Shown: positions 22,600-30,168 of the stretch, piece by piece
Numbering within the stretch: the stretch's first letter is position 1
Layout: each line of letters opens with the position of its first letter
IMG/VR virus record: IMGVR_UViG_3300010389_000007
Span: 1 to 64,000 of that record
Length of the DNA: 64,000 nucleotides
Origin: a virus
Strand: one strand, 5' to 3'
Position numbers and translations under genes: made by a program
The notes under the pieces: generated by a model
What the model saw: the letters and a program-made list of their open reading frames with translations, nothing else
Told to the model about the DNA's origin: nothing
Databases searched by the model: none

Positions 22600-22899
22600 T
22601 CAATAGTTCCAGAAATCATCATAGTCATCTTGTGTTGCCAAAGATATGTTATGTGTGGAAATGCCTGTAGGAAGATCAGAAAGATCAATGTCTAACTTCT
22701 TATATCCCATGAGCAGTGATTTCACATCAACTGCCCTATTCATTTGCTTTTTGTGGTAATCAATCCAAGAGTCAACTTCTTCAATCAACTCATCATAAAA
22801 CTCTTGTGGAGTTGTATCATCTTCATTAAGATACTCAGAGACTAGATCTTCTAATCTCTTTTTCCTTTCAATTTTGTAGTTATCAGGATTCATTTTCAT
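22600..22899 (-). CDS. Hypothetical 99-aa charged protein
   Basis: MKMNPDNYKIERKKRLEDLV..., helical, ending DDYDDFWNY. Overlaps the upstream gene by 17 nt; MNPD two codons later is an alternative start. Confidence 0.65.
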   Translation of the reverse strand: MKMNPDNYKIERKKRLEDLVSEYLNEDDTTPQEFYDELIEEVDSWIDYHKKQMNRAVDVKSLLMGYKKLDIDLSDLPTGISTHNISLATQDDYDDFWNY

Positions 22900-23071
22900 T
22901 AGTCTTTTTCCATGATTTACGAACTCTCTTCAACTCCTTGAGTTCCATTTTGATGTTCTGATAGGCAGTTTCACTGTCAATCTTGTCTGCCATTTCCATG
23001 GCAATGATAACATCAACTCTGGTGCCAAAGTGTTTAAGAGCAGTCTCAAAATTGTCTAAATCTTCATACAT
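22883..23071 (-). CDS. Hypothetical 62-aa helical protein
   Basis: MYEDLDNFETALKHFGTRVD..., ending with a basic/acidic helix (LKELKRVRKSWKKTNENES). The ATG at 23071 overlaps the upstream stop by 8 nt. Confidence 0.65.
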   Translation of the reverse strand: MYEDLDNFETALKHFGTRVDVIIAMEMADKIDSETAYQNIKMELKELKRVRKSWKKTNENES

Positions 23072-23423
23072 TTTTTGATTCCTCAATGTTGTAAACTACT
23101 GGATGGATTTGGTCCATCTTAGACTCTAATCTGTTCTCTGCTTCATATAAAGCATTTGTAAGTCCAATGTTCTCATCCTGAAGAGATTTGACTTCATCAG
23201 AGAGTCTGTGGACTTCACTCTTTAACCACAGAATATCATCTAAATTGCCAACAATTCTTTCATCAAAAGACTTGATCCAATCCATAATGAAATGTTCCTC
23301 ACCTGTCAAATCATTCTTTACTTTGTAATAGTAATCTTCTTCAGGATCAGAGTCATAAGGATACAACCAATTTTGTAACTCTAAAGACCACCCCCAAAGT
23401 ATAACTCTAATAGATCTAAACAT
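23064..23423 (-). CDS. Coiled-coil protein (119 aa)
   Basis: The N-terminus is basic and hydrophobic (MFRSIRVILWGWSLELQNWL, possibly membrane-associating), followed by a long coiled coil (LKSEVHRLSDEVKSLQDENI). The ATG overlaps the upstream stop (TAATG). Function unknown. Confidence 0.7.
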   Translation of the reverse strand: MFRSIRVILWGWSLELQNWLYPYDSDPEEDYYYKVKNDLTGEEHFIMDWIKSFDERIVGNLDDILWLKSEVHRLSDEVKSLQDENIGLTNALYEAENRLESKMDQIHPVVYNIEESKNV

Positions 23424-23599
23424 TAGATCACTCCTACTGATTTTAGATAGTTTCTATATGCTGCATACCTCTGCCATTTTGGTTGGTTTGGTACATCTAA
23501 TTGATGACATATTTCACAGTACATTAACCATTCATACCATGGAGTTGTTGGATCCAGGACATGATATGGGTACGATGTAGTAGTTGTTTGTGGGTTCAT
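23423..23599 (-). CDS. Hypothetical 58-aa protein
   Basis: MNPQTTTTSYPYHVLDPTTP..., with WYEWLMYCEICHQ and a basic aromatic end (KWQRYAAYRNYL). A CxxC pair is present. A second ATG one codon upstream is possible. Coupled to the next gene by TAATG. Confidence 0.6.
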   Translation of the reverse strand: MNPQTTTTSYPYHVLDPTTPWYEWLMYCEICHQLDVPNQPKWQRYAAYRNYLKSVGVI

Positions 23600-23882
23600 C
23601 ATTCCAGTGCCTAATTACTCCAGCAACAATAAAACAGTTAGTAATGAAATAAGTCAGTAAAATTACTGTCCTAATTTTTGCTACTTCGTCTGCTTCCTTG
23701 TCGCACTCGCTTGCTTTTTGTCCCAGGGATTTTGCCCACAATCTCCACACCTTTGGTTGAGATAGTGTATTGTTTTGGGGCAAGACTTTCTCTTTCGATG
23801 AGTTTGAAAAGATGCTCTTGACACTGGAACCAGCAGATTCTATTCTCTTCTTTAATGTCGAGACGAATTGGAAAAGATACAT
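23532..23882 (-). CDS. Uncertain frame: membrane peptide overlapping the next gene
   Basis: The last ~55 codons encode a plausible membrane helix (IRTVILLTYFITNCFIVAGV) and overlap the 58-aa gene. The first part runs in a different frame through the 23671-23898 gene, so the annotated ATG start is doubtful; a non-ATG start near 23700 may be used. Treat the N-terminal half as unsupported. Confidence 0.3.
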   Translation of the reverse strand: MYLFQFVSTLKKRIESAGSSVKSIFSNSSKEKVLPQNNTLSQPKVWRLWAKSLGQKASECDKEADEVAKIRTVILLTYFITNCFIVAGVIRHWNDEPTNNYYIVPISCPGSNNSMV

Positions 23883-23898
23883 ATGGAAATTTACTCAT
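23671..23898 (-). CDS. RLDIKEENRICW-type cyanophage protein (75 aa)
   Basis: Begins MSKFPYVSFPIRLDIKEENR and continues ICWFQCQEHLFKLIER; I recognise this motif from small cyanophage proteins of unknown function. The C-terminus is very basic (SKRVRQGSRRSSKN). The start overlaps the upstream stop (8 nt). Confidence 0.68.
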   Translation of the reverse strand: MSKFPYVSFPIRLDIKEENRICWFQCQEHLFKLIERESLAPKQYTISTKGVEIVGKIPGTKSKRVRQGSRRSSKN

Positions 23899-24055
23899 TG
23901 GTCTTCTTATTCTTTTCAGTGAAGTACACGTGAAATGTCTTATTTAAGACATCTTCACAAAGTTTGTACTCTTTTCCATTAAAGGGTACACCATGGATCT
24001 GATAATACCTAATTGCATCATGAATAATTTTTGTTTGTTCAGGTGTGAAATCCAT
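23891..24055 (-). CDS. Hypothetical 54-aa protein
   Basis: MDFTPEQTKIIHDAIRYYQI..., ending TEKNKKTNE. Helix-rich; coupled to the downstream gene. Confidence 0.6.
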   Translation of the reverse strand: MDFTPEQTKIIHDAIRYYQIHGVPFNGKEYKLCEDVLNKTFHVYFTEKNKKTNE

Positions 24056-24076
24056 TAGAATCCTTTGATAAAACCA

Positions 24077-24337
24077 TTATACAGCATCAGAATCTTTTTT
24101 GGAAAGTTCTTGTGCCAGTTTTTTTGCTGTCCTCATATACTTCCTATCCATCCACCATTTACCTATAGGAGAAGAGAGAATGACTGGATGAAATCTAATC
24201 ATCCAGAACATCCTCTCTACATTTACCCTTGCAGTTTTAGATAGAATGACAATAAATGTCCCTACATTGGGATCTATTATTACCATTCCAATTATGATAG
24301 CAAATATACTCAACCACACATACTCTACAGTCATCAA
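24077..24337 (-). CDS. Small membrane protein (86 aa)
   Basis: MMTVEYVWLSIFAIIIGMVI opens with a hydrophobic span and a second lies at about residues 23-35; the C-terminal half is basic and helical (MRTAKKLAQELSKK). Probably inner-membrane with a cytoplasmic tail. Confidence 0.68.
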   Translation of the reverse strand: MMTVEYVWLSIFAIIIGMVIIDPNVGTFIVILSKTARVNVERMFWMIRFHPVILSSPIGKWWMDRKYMRTAKKLAQELSKKDSDAV

Positions 24338-24513
24338 TGAAACTCCTCGTTCCTTCGTCTATCTAGGTACTCTAGAACTTCAGATCTCCACTCCATTAAC
24401 TCGTTGAAACACTTTTGATTGTGTGCACATTGACGCAGTGCTGGATCTGGTTTCAATACACTCTCATAGAACAATCCCAGGGCATCACGACGCTTTTCAT
24501 GTTTTTCTGACAT
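24334..24513 (-). CDS. Hypothetical 59-aa charged protein
   Basis: MSEKHEKRRDALGLFYESVL..., ending DRRRNEEFH; its stop overlaps the start of the membrane protein (TGATG). No family is recognised. Confidence 0.6.
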   Translation of the reverse strand: MSEKHEKRRDALGLFYESVLKPDPALRQCAHNQKCFNELMEWRSEVLEYLDRRRNEEFH

Positions 24514-24516
24514 AGA

Positions 24517-24714
24517 CTATTCTCCAATAGGTGTGTTAAAGCAAGAGGGATCTGTTCCATCAGCAAATCTTGAGATAAACTCAACTTTCTGATATGGAGT
24601 GAGTAACTCACTGGACATTACTCCTTCCACCAACCAATCAAAGTCATCACAACTTAAGAGTAATTTTTCTGGAACTGGTTGTGCTAGTGCAAGAAGCAAT
24701 GGTAGTTGAATCAT
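24517..24714 (-). CDS. Hypothetical 65-aa protein with hydrophobic N-terminus
   Basis: MIQLPLLLALAQPVPEKLLL resembles a short signal or membrane-associating segment; the rest is acidic (CDDFDWLVEGVMSSE). One base from the RmlB-like gene stop. Confidence 0.62.
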   Translation of the reverse strand: MIQLPLLLALAQPVPEKLLLSCDDFDWLVEGVMSSELLTPYQKVEFISRFADGTDPSCFNTPIGE

Positions 24715-24715
24715 T

Positions 24716-25744
24716 TTAGATTGTAATCCATCTACTATTATTTAATGTCCAGTTAGTAACTTCTGCAATCCTTTGTCTTACAGACATAGCAGGTTCCCAC
24801 CCAAGTTCTTTCATCTTACTACCATCAAGAGCATACCTTAGGTCATGTCCTGGACGTGAAGAATGGAAGTCAATCAACTCATACTTGAGTTCTTTTCCTT
24901 GTGCTTCTGCAATGATCTGTGCTAGTTCTAGGTTGTTAAGTTCCTCAGATCCAACAATGTTGAACTTAGGACACTTAGCACCAGTTTCATCTGGTTTGAA
25001 ACTACCTTTGTAATTCAATAGGAATAGAATTGCACTGGATACATCCTCTGCATGTATATAATGCCTGGATCCTGGAATTGTGCAACTACTGTCGCTATGA
25101 ATCGTTACAGTTTCACCATCCCTTGCTTTTTTAATACACATTGGAATGTATTTCTCAGGATGCTGTCTCTCACCAAACACATTCATTGTGTGGGTGATAT
25201 AGACAGGGAGACCATAAGTATTCTCATATGCTACAGCAAGTTCTTCACCACCTGCTTTAGTTGCACTGTATGGATTGGTAGAGTTGTACCTATCATGCTC
25301 CTTATACTTAATACCATTAGGAGCAGGACCAAATACTTCATCAGTGCTGAAGTAAATGAACCTTTCTAGGTGTGGTTGTTGAGTTCTAGCAAACTCTAGG
25401 ATGTTGCAGGTAGCAACAACATTATCCAGAACAAACTCCATTGGATATTCAATACTGCGATCCACATGTGAACCAGCAGCAAGGTGGAGAATGTAATCTA
25501 CTTTGCCAATCTCAGATCTAATAAGTGGATTAAGTTCTGCCTTTAGATCATGGAAAACAACCTTCACACGCTTACGATCCTCTGCTGTAAAGTCAGCAAG
25601 GATGTCATTCAACCTGTTCAGATTGCCACTATAATCCAGTCTGTCTAGGGTGACAATTTCCCAGTCAGTGTGTTTAAGAACATAACCAATTAGATGGTGC
25701 GCAATAAAACCTGCACCACCTGTAATAAGAGCTCTCTTTGTCAT
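24716..25744 (-). CDS. dTDP-glucose 4,6-dehydratase-like SDR enzyme
   Basis: 342 residues of the extended short-chain dehydrogenase family. TGGAGFI at residues 8-14 binds NAD; STDEVFG supplies the T134-D135-E136 triad that marks 4,6-dehydratases such as RmlB; YSATK gives Y159 and K163. The expected reaction is conversion of a nucleoside-diphospho-glucose to its 4-keto-6-deoxy form. No RmlA, C or D homologue is visible here, so it probably feeds host enzymes or the phage glycosyltransferase. The start is the ATG at 25744; an in-frame TTG two codons earlier is not preferred. Confidence 0.87.
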   Translation of the reverse strand: MTKRALITGGAGFIAHHLIGYVLKHTDWEIVTLDRLDYSGNLNRLNDILADFTAEDRKRVKVVFHDLKAELNPLIRSEIGKVDYILHLAAGSHVDRSIEYPMEFVLDNVVATCNILEFARTQQPHLERFIYFSTDEVFGPAPNGIKYKEHDRYNSTNPYSATKAGGEELAVAYENTYGLPVYITHTMNVFGERQHPEKYIPMCIKKARDGETVTIHSDSSCTIPGSRHYIHAEDVSSAILFLLNYKGSFKPDETGAKCPKFNIVGSEELNNLELAQIIAEAQGKELKYELIDFHSSRPGHDLRYALDGSKMKELGWEPAMSVRQRIAEVTNWTLNNSRWITI

Positions 25745-25746
25745 AT

Positions 25747-26007
25747 TCAATCAAGATAGTAATCTGAAGTATCCACCAATTCCCAACTTAAATCAAGATC
25801 TTCTAGGAATTGTGTCAACTCATGTTCAGTTGTAGGAAGGATCTCGTCTTCCTCTAGTGTGAATACCGCCTCACACAATGCAGGACCATATTCAGCAGGT
25901 TCAAAGTAAGTTTGTGCATGTGTTTGCACTGCATCATCAATTATGGCAGCAACATAGATGCTACCATCTTCATGCTGGTTGATAGTGTCAATGTTAATAA
26001 TGCTCAT
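25747..26007 (-). CDS. Hypothetical 86-aa acidic protein
   Basis: MSIINIDTINQHEDGSIYVA..., acidic throughout (FTLEEDEILPTTEHEL), ending TSDYYLD. Immediately upstream of, and coupled to, the dehydratase. No family is recognised. Confidence 0.7.
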   Translation of the reverse strand: MSIINIDTINQHEDGSIYVAAIIDDAVQTHAQTYFEPAEYGPALCEAVFTLEEDEILPTTEHELTQFLEDLDLSWELVDTSDYYLD

Positions 26008-26011
26008 GAAA

Positions 26012-26143
26012 TCAATAACTGTACTTGGAAATCATTTGGTCCAGTTTATCCTCTCTATATTCATCTTCTGCTTCTTCTAAATTATCTTCTTCTAGTTCTT
26101 CATAGATGGTATCACCATCTTTTTCTAGAAAGATTGAAGGCAT
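26012..26143 (-). CDS. Hypothetical 43-aa very acidic peptide
   Basis: MPSIFLEKDGDTIYEELEED..., about 40% Asp/Glu. I use the ATG at 26143; a longer frame would overlap the cobS end by 80 nt. Confidence 0.55.
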   Translation of the reverse strand: MPSIFLEKDGDTIYEELEEDNLEEAEDEYREDKLDQMISKYSY

Positions 26144-26183
26144 GGAGATAGTGAGTGCAAAGGATAATGTATTTAGAGGGAGA

Positions 26184-27281
26184 TTACTCTCCCTCTTGCT
26201 GCTGAAACTCAGCATCAATTTTATCATACAATTCCACAAAAGTGGACTTTGTTTCATCATCAAAACGATTCAGGCAGACCTTGAGTGCCTTATCTTTCTT
26301 GCCAAAGATAGAATATGCCTTGATGATATGAACAAGACGACGAGTAGAGATCACTTCATCAATACCACCATCATCAAAGGTTTTGCGAATAATCTCAGAC
26401 CAAGTGCACAGATGCTTGATAAAATCTGTGTGCTCACGAATCATAGGAATACTGAGAGATTCTGCAACCTTAGTGAGAATCTTAGTCTCTACAGTAATGG
26501 TAGGATACTCCTGTTCAAAGGTGATAGGGAACCTCTCAAGAAATGCCTCATTGAGCACATTAGTGCCAATGAAACGTCCATCATCAGAACCCTTACCTTT
26601 GGTGTTAGCAGTAGCAAACACATTGAATCCTGCCTTAGGAACAATATGCTTACCAATCTTCTTCAAGAAGACACCTTTACCCTCAAGAATAGACTGAAGA
26701 CACATGATCTTATTGGATGCAAGATCAATCTCATCAAGCAGAAGAATTGCACCCCTTTCCATTGCCTCAACAACAGGACCATTGTGCCATACAGTTTCAC
26801 CATTAACTAGACGAAAACCACCAATGAGATCATCTTCATCAGTTTCAATAGTGATATTGACACGAATCAATTCACGACCAAGTTGTGCACAAGCCTGCTC
26901 AACTCCAAAGGTTTTACCATTACCACTGAGACCAGTAATAAAGGAAGGATAAAATAAACCAGAGGATACAACTTTCTTAATATCACTAAAGTTACCAAAG
27001 TTGACGAAGGTATCATCTTTAACAGGGATTAGATTTTGTTGAACAGGTGCAATAGTTTGAACAGTGTCCACACCTTCAGCAGCAGGAGCATTATAGGTTT
27101 CTTCCAGTTCTTTCACAGTTGCCTCAAGATTCCATTTACCACGACCAACTTTGTAAGTTTGAAGATACTTACTTGCAGTTGCATAAGAAGTATTAAGTTG
27201 ATCTGCTACAGTACGAACTGCTTGAGTATCAACCTCAACACCAAATTGTTCTTTGAGTAGGTTGACAATCTGTTCTTGCAT
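26184..27281 (-). CDS. cobS: CobS-like AAA+ ATPase (MoxR/cobaltochelatase type)
   Basis: 365 residues. The N-terminal ~110 residues are a helical adaptor; Walker A is GLSGNGKT (117-124), Walker B is ILLLDEID (about 179-186), and a conserved arginine-containing block (EAFLERFPITFEQEYP) follows. CobS is the ATPase subunit of aerobic cobaltochelatase and is a hallmark cyanomyovirus gene. I correct the start to the ATG at 27281: the frame is open 33 codons further, but that stretch holds the promoter at 27305-27333. Its partner is probably the VWA protein upstream, matching MoxR-VWA pairs. Confidence 0.88.
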   Translation of the reverse strand: MQEQIVNLLKEQFGVEVDTQAVRTVADQLNTSYATASKYLQTYKVGRGKWNLEATVKELEETYNAPAAEGVDTVQTIAPVQQNLIPVKDDTFVNFGNFSDIKKVVSSGLFYPSFITGLSGNGKTFGVEQACAQLGRELIRVNITIETDEDDLIGGFRLVNGETVWHNGPVVEAMERGAILLLDEIDLASNKIMCLQSILEGKGVFLKKIGKHIVPKAGFNVFATANTKGKGSDDGRFIGTNVLNEAFLERFPITFEQEYPTITVETKILTKVAESLSIPMIREHTDFIKHLCTWSEIIRKTFDDGGIDEVISTRRLVHIIKAYSIFGKKDKALKVCLNRFDDETKSTFVELYDKIDAEFQQQEGE

Positions 27282-27304
27282 GTCTTTAACTTGATTACTT
27301 TGTA

Positions 27305-27333
27305 ATAATACCATGGATGGAGGGAGAATGGGA
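27305..27333 (-). promoter_or_regulatory. Extended -10 promoter with palindromic initial transcript (cobS)
   Basis: TATTAT (27305-27310) with extended TGG; -35 position TCCCAT (27328-27333), 17-nt spacing; ATTAC-AAA-GTAAT dyad after the -10. TGTGACAGTTGG lies at about 27351-27362. Confidence 0.68.
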
Positions 27334-27363
27334 GAAATAGTAGACAGTCCCCCAACTGTCACA

Positions 27364-29508
27364 CTAGGCAATAGTATCAATGAAGGAAGACAAAAGTTTC
27401 TTATTTGTTTTCTTTTTGCTCAGCATTTTAACAAATGCAGTCTTGATCTGTGCCTTAGATGCATCCTCAGGAACAACAAAATCCTCATCCTGTGCTAGAG
27501 CAGTGGAAGGAAGAATGTTGAACTGATCATAACCAGTTCCAGTGAAAGTGATGTACTGATTCTTCTTGAAAGTTTTCTTCACTGCCTCATAATCACCACT
27601 CTCTCTTCCATACCATTCATAGCAAGTTCTAAACTCCCTGCTAGGAACAATCCTGAAGTTGATAAAGTTCACTGTAGGAAACTTATCCTTCAAAGTAGAA
27701 AGAAGAACCTTAGAATACTGAGGGAAGTTGCCATAAGAATATGACTGATAGATTCTACCATTCTTCCTGTTACGAATAGTGGTGTTGTATGCTCTGGAAT
27801 AACCAATATACTCTTCACCAACATGATTCTTTCTCACCTTGGTAATAGAGTTGACATATCCCTCACCATCAGTAAGGAAGACTACATTAACTTTCTGAAG
27901 TTTGTTCTTCTTTTGGAAGTCAGGAATTAGAGAATGTAGGGTGAGCATGGTATCACCAAGAGGAGAACCAGAGAGATCAAGATGTCTGGGAGCAGCACCA
28001 TTACCATACTGAAATGACCAGCAACATGCCCAGATGTTCTTCATTTGCTCTTCTAATTGACGAGCATTTGATTTACTAGAGAAGAAATTCATCAGTCTGA
28101 AAGACTTTTCTGGAGCAACAATTCCTGCCATTCTGTCATACAAAGGAGGATGATCTGGTTGCACTTCAACATAAGAACTAGGATCAACAGTGAAAGCATA
28201 CACTTCAAAGGGAATGTTTGCTTTCTTACAGAACCAAATCAGGTTGTACATTTGCTTGCAGGTATCAAGAATCCAGCGTGCCATAGATCCAGACCAGTCA
28301 AGAATAAAGATCAATCCATGATTCTTACCATCAGGAACTACAGAAATCTTCTTGAACAGATCCTCATTGTACTTGTAAGTATGCAGTTTGCTGGTATCAA
28401 GAACACCAGTGCGTGCAGTGCTAGAACGAGCATACTGATCTGCTGACTTCTTACACTCAAACTCTTTCATCAAGTAAGAAACTTCTTTCTCAGCAGACTT
28501 CTTATACTTAACATACTCAGAAATGACTTGAGTATGCCATTCTTTTACCCAAGAAGAAGAGTTGGCATAGTATTCCTTAGTTGCATTATGGATATACTCA
28601 TTAGGAACAATTACATTCTCAAGTTTAATCTCAGGTAATTCAGCATAGACAGTTTCTTCGCCAAACTTGTTAGTCAGTTCTTCTGCCTTCTCTTCAAATG
28701 ATTGGGCAGTCTTTGACTCAAACTCACCATGTTCTTTGCTTGGTTCACTACCACCACCAGAGGGAATCTCTTGTTCCATAGTGGTTTCACTTTCATTGTT
28801 ATCGCCAACAGAAGATTGCTCATTGGCATTAACTTCTTCATTGGCATTGTCGTTGGTGTTTTCACTAGCACCTTGCTGATTCTCAGGAAGTTCAACTTCT
28901 TCACCACCAACTTGACCCTGATCCTGAGAAATATCAGGCATTTCACTCAGTTTCTTTTTCTTGTAGTTGAGGAAATCAACAATCTCCTGAGAGATCTTGA
29001 GAACTTCTTGGAAGGTTTCAACTGCACTAATGCGAGTCACAAAATCATCCTCAGCATCAGAGAATGCAATGTTATGGAATGCACCAATCTTAAAGTACAG
29101 ATTGATACGATCAATGAATGAAAGTTCATCTAGATTCTCATCCTTAGTGGAAAAGAAATCATCAGTATTCAGTTCATTGTAACCATGATAAAAAGTTTTA
29201 GATAGACCAGGATATTTCTTCTTCATTAGACGCTCTACACGAACATCTTCAATCACATTAACAAAATCTTTAGGTACATTAGGATATTCTTCACGCCAAT
29301 CAATGTTATCTGTAAAGATAGCATGACCTACCTCATGACCCACCAGAAGGTCATAAACAGTGGCAGATGCCCTATCCCACATAGGAAGAGTTAGAACCCT
29401 CCTATCAACATCGAAAGAGGCAGTAGAGACCTTTTTATGCTCAACGATAAGGTTCTCTGTTGCCAGACACTTAGCAAGGGATCCTTTTACTTCTAAATTG
29501 ACTGGCAT
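27364..29508 (-). CDS. cobT: HExxH metalloprotease-like/VWA-domain protein, CobT-like
   Basis: 714 residues. Residues 58-62 are HEVGH, a zinc-protease-type motif in a minigluzincin-like N-terminal domain. An acidic, Gln/Asn/Glu-rich linker spans about 195-285. The C-terminal half has a von Willebrand A domain with MIDAS sequence DWSGS near residue 402 and a later LTDGEG. In cyanophages this gene is annotated CobT-like or as a peptidase; with CobS it forms a MoxR-type AAA+/VWA pair. Whether it works in cobaltochelation or as a protein-remodelling machine is not settled by sequence. Preceded by a leader RNA with a terminator and a second -10 (29531-29536). Confidence 0.78.
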   Translation of the reverse strand: MPVNLEVKGSLAKCLATENLIVEHKKVSTASFDVDRRVLTLPMWDRASATVYDLLVGHEVGHAIFTDNIDWREEYPNVPKDFVNVIEDVRVERLMKKKYPGLSKTFYHGYNELNTDDFFSTKDENLDELSFIDRINLYFKIGAFHNIAFSDAEDDFVTRISAVETFQEVLKISQEIVDFLNYKKKKLSEMPDISQDQGQVGGEEVELPENQQGASENTNDNANEEVNANEQSSVGDNNESETTMEQEIPSGGGSEPSKEHGEFESKTAQSFEEKAEELTNKFGEETVYAELPEIKLENVIVPNEYIHNATKEYYANSSSWVKEWHTQVISEYVKYKKSAEKEVSYLMKEFECKKSADQYARSSTARTGVLDTSKLHTYKYNEDLFKKISVVPDGKNHGLIFILDWSGSMARWILDTCKQMYNLIWFCKKANIPFEVYAFTVDPSSYVEVQPDHPPLYDRMAGIVAPEKSFRLMNFFSSKSNARQLEEQMKNIWACCWSFQYGNGAAPRHLDLSGSPLGDTMLTLHSLIPDFQKKNKLQKVNVVFLTDGEGYVNSITKVRKNHVGEEYIGYSRAYNTTIRNRKNGRIYQSYSYGNFPQYSKVLLSTLKDKFPTVNFINFRIVPSREFRTCYEWYGRESGDYEAVKKTFKKNQYITFTGTGYDQFNILPSTALAQDEDFVVPEDASKAQIKTAFVKMLSKKKTNKKLLSSFIDTIA

Positions 29509-29541
29509 GTGCTTTCTTAACTGTCCTTACAGGATAGCATG

Positions 29542-29566
29542 AAAAAGGGGGGTCACCACTCCCCCC
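29542..29566 (-). terminator. Rho-independent terminator upstream of cobT
   Basis: On the minus strand GGGGGG and CCCCCC form a 6-bp GC stem with an 8-nt loop followed by TTTTT. It ends 34 nt before the cobT start and terminates either the structural-gene transcripts or the short leader RNA. Confidence 0.82.
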
Positions 29567-29639
29567 TAGTACACTAATTAAACTGTCCACCACCAAGGAC
29601 AGGTCTTTGGATCTCAAAGCTACAAAGAATCCTCAAGAC
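29542..29639 (-). ncRNA. Candidate ~98-nt small RNA or leader/attenuator upstream of cobT
   Basis: A near-consensus sigma70 promoter (29646-29674) is followed after ~98 nt by the terminator, with no ORF between. The RNA can form a CTTTG/CAAAG hairpin and a CTGTCC/GGACAG hairpin. Its CTGTCCTT (complement of 29595-29602) is also perfectly complementary to AAGGACAG just after the terminator (complement of 29521-29528), at the second -10 and 5' leader of cobT. It may be a trans-acting RNA or a cis attenuator; the fold is by eye. Confidence 0.6.
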
Positions 29640-29645
29640 TTTTAT

Positions 29646-29674
29646 ATAGTATCATGACTGAATATAAATGTCAA
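29646..29674 (-). promoter_or_regulatory. Strong sigma70-type promoter for the leader RNA
   Basis: TTGACA (29669-29674), 17 nt, TACTAT (29646-29651) with extended TGA. Confidence 0.8.
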
Positions 29675-29741
29675 GTTGACAGAAACTTAAACTATGAGTA
29701 GGATAACTCTGTCAGGTTTCAAGATAATACTATTTAAAAAC

Positions 29742-30125
29742 TTAATCTCCAATAAACATTATTAATACTCTAGCGTGATCCGAAGCTCCAGAACCACTGG
29801 ACTTGGTCATAATGACAGCACTAGTTGAAGTGTCAGCATTTGTGCCTTGAGGAACAATGTTGGGCACTGAAGTTCCTGTACTGTAACCATCATCACCTGT
29901 CCCAGCATAAACATAGTTAGCATTAGAGAAAGCAGAGCTAAAATTGACTGTATATTGACCTCCTCCTCTGTCTGTAATACTAGAGACATTAGAACTGGCA
30001 TTAATTGTTACAGTTCCAGTGCCTTTGAACTGTACCCAGGCACTCACTTTACCTTCAATATTTATATCTACTGGAGTAGAAGCTCCAGCAGTATTTTCTA
30101 TAGTATTTACTCTTAAGGTACTCAT
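29742..30125 (-). CDS. Fibre-associated protein, MSTL-VNT paralogue 1 (127 aa)
   Basis: Starts MSTLRVNTIENTAG. The middle carries the phage fibre/adhesin motif AWVQFKGTGTVTINASSNVS followed by SITDRGGGQYTVNF, shared with the next two genes. All-beta and Ser/Gly-rich; the C-terminal part is unique. Probably a receptor-binding or fibre-tip protein. Good AGGAGA ribosome site. Confidence 0.75.
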   Translation of the reverse strand: MSTLRVNTIENTAGASTPVDINIEGKVSAWVQFKGTGTVTINASSNVSSITDRGGGQYTVNFSSAFSNANYVYAGTGDDGYSTGTSVPNIVPQGTNADTSTSAVIMTKSSGSGASDHARVLIMFIGD

Positions 30126-30168
30126 TCTAAATTTCTCCTATTTGATTTAAATACTATGGGTTAGTTAA

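Noticed and set aside
27282-27380. Longer cobS start at 27380
   Set aside because: The extra 33 codons cover the extended -10 promoter and palindrome; MQEQIVNLL is the natural family start.
29542-29640. Cobalamin riboswitch upstream of cobT
   Set aside because: The segment is too short and I see no B12-box sequence; only a generic leader or small RNA can be supported.
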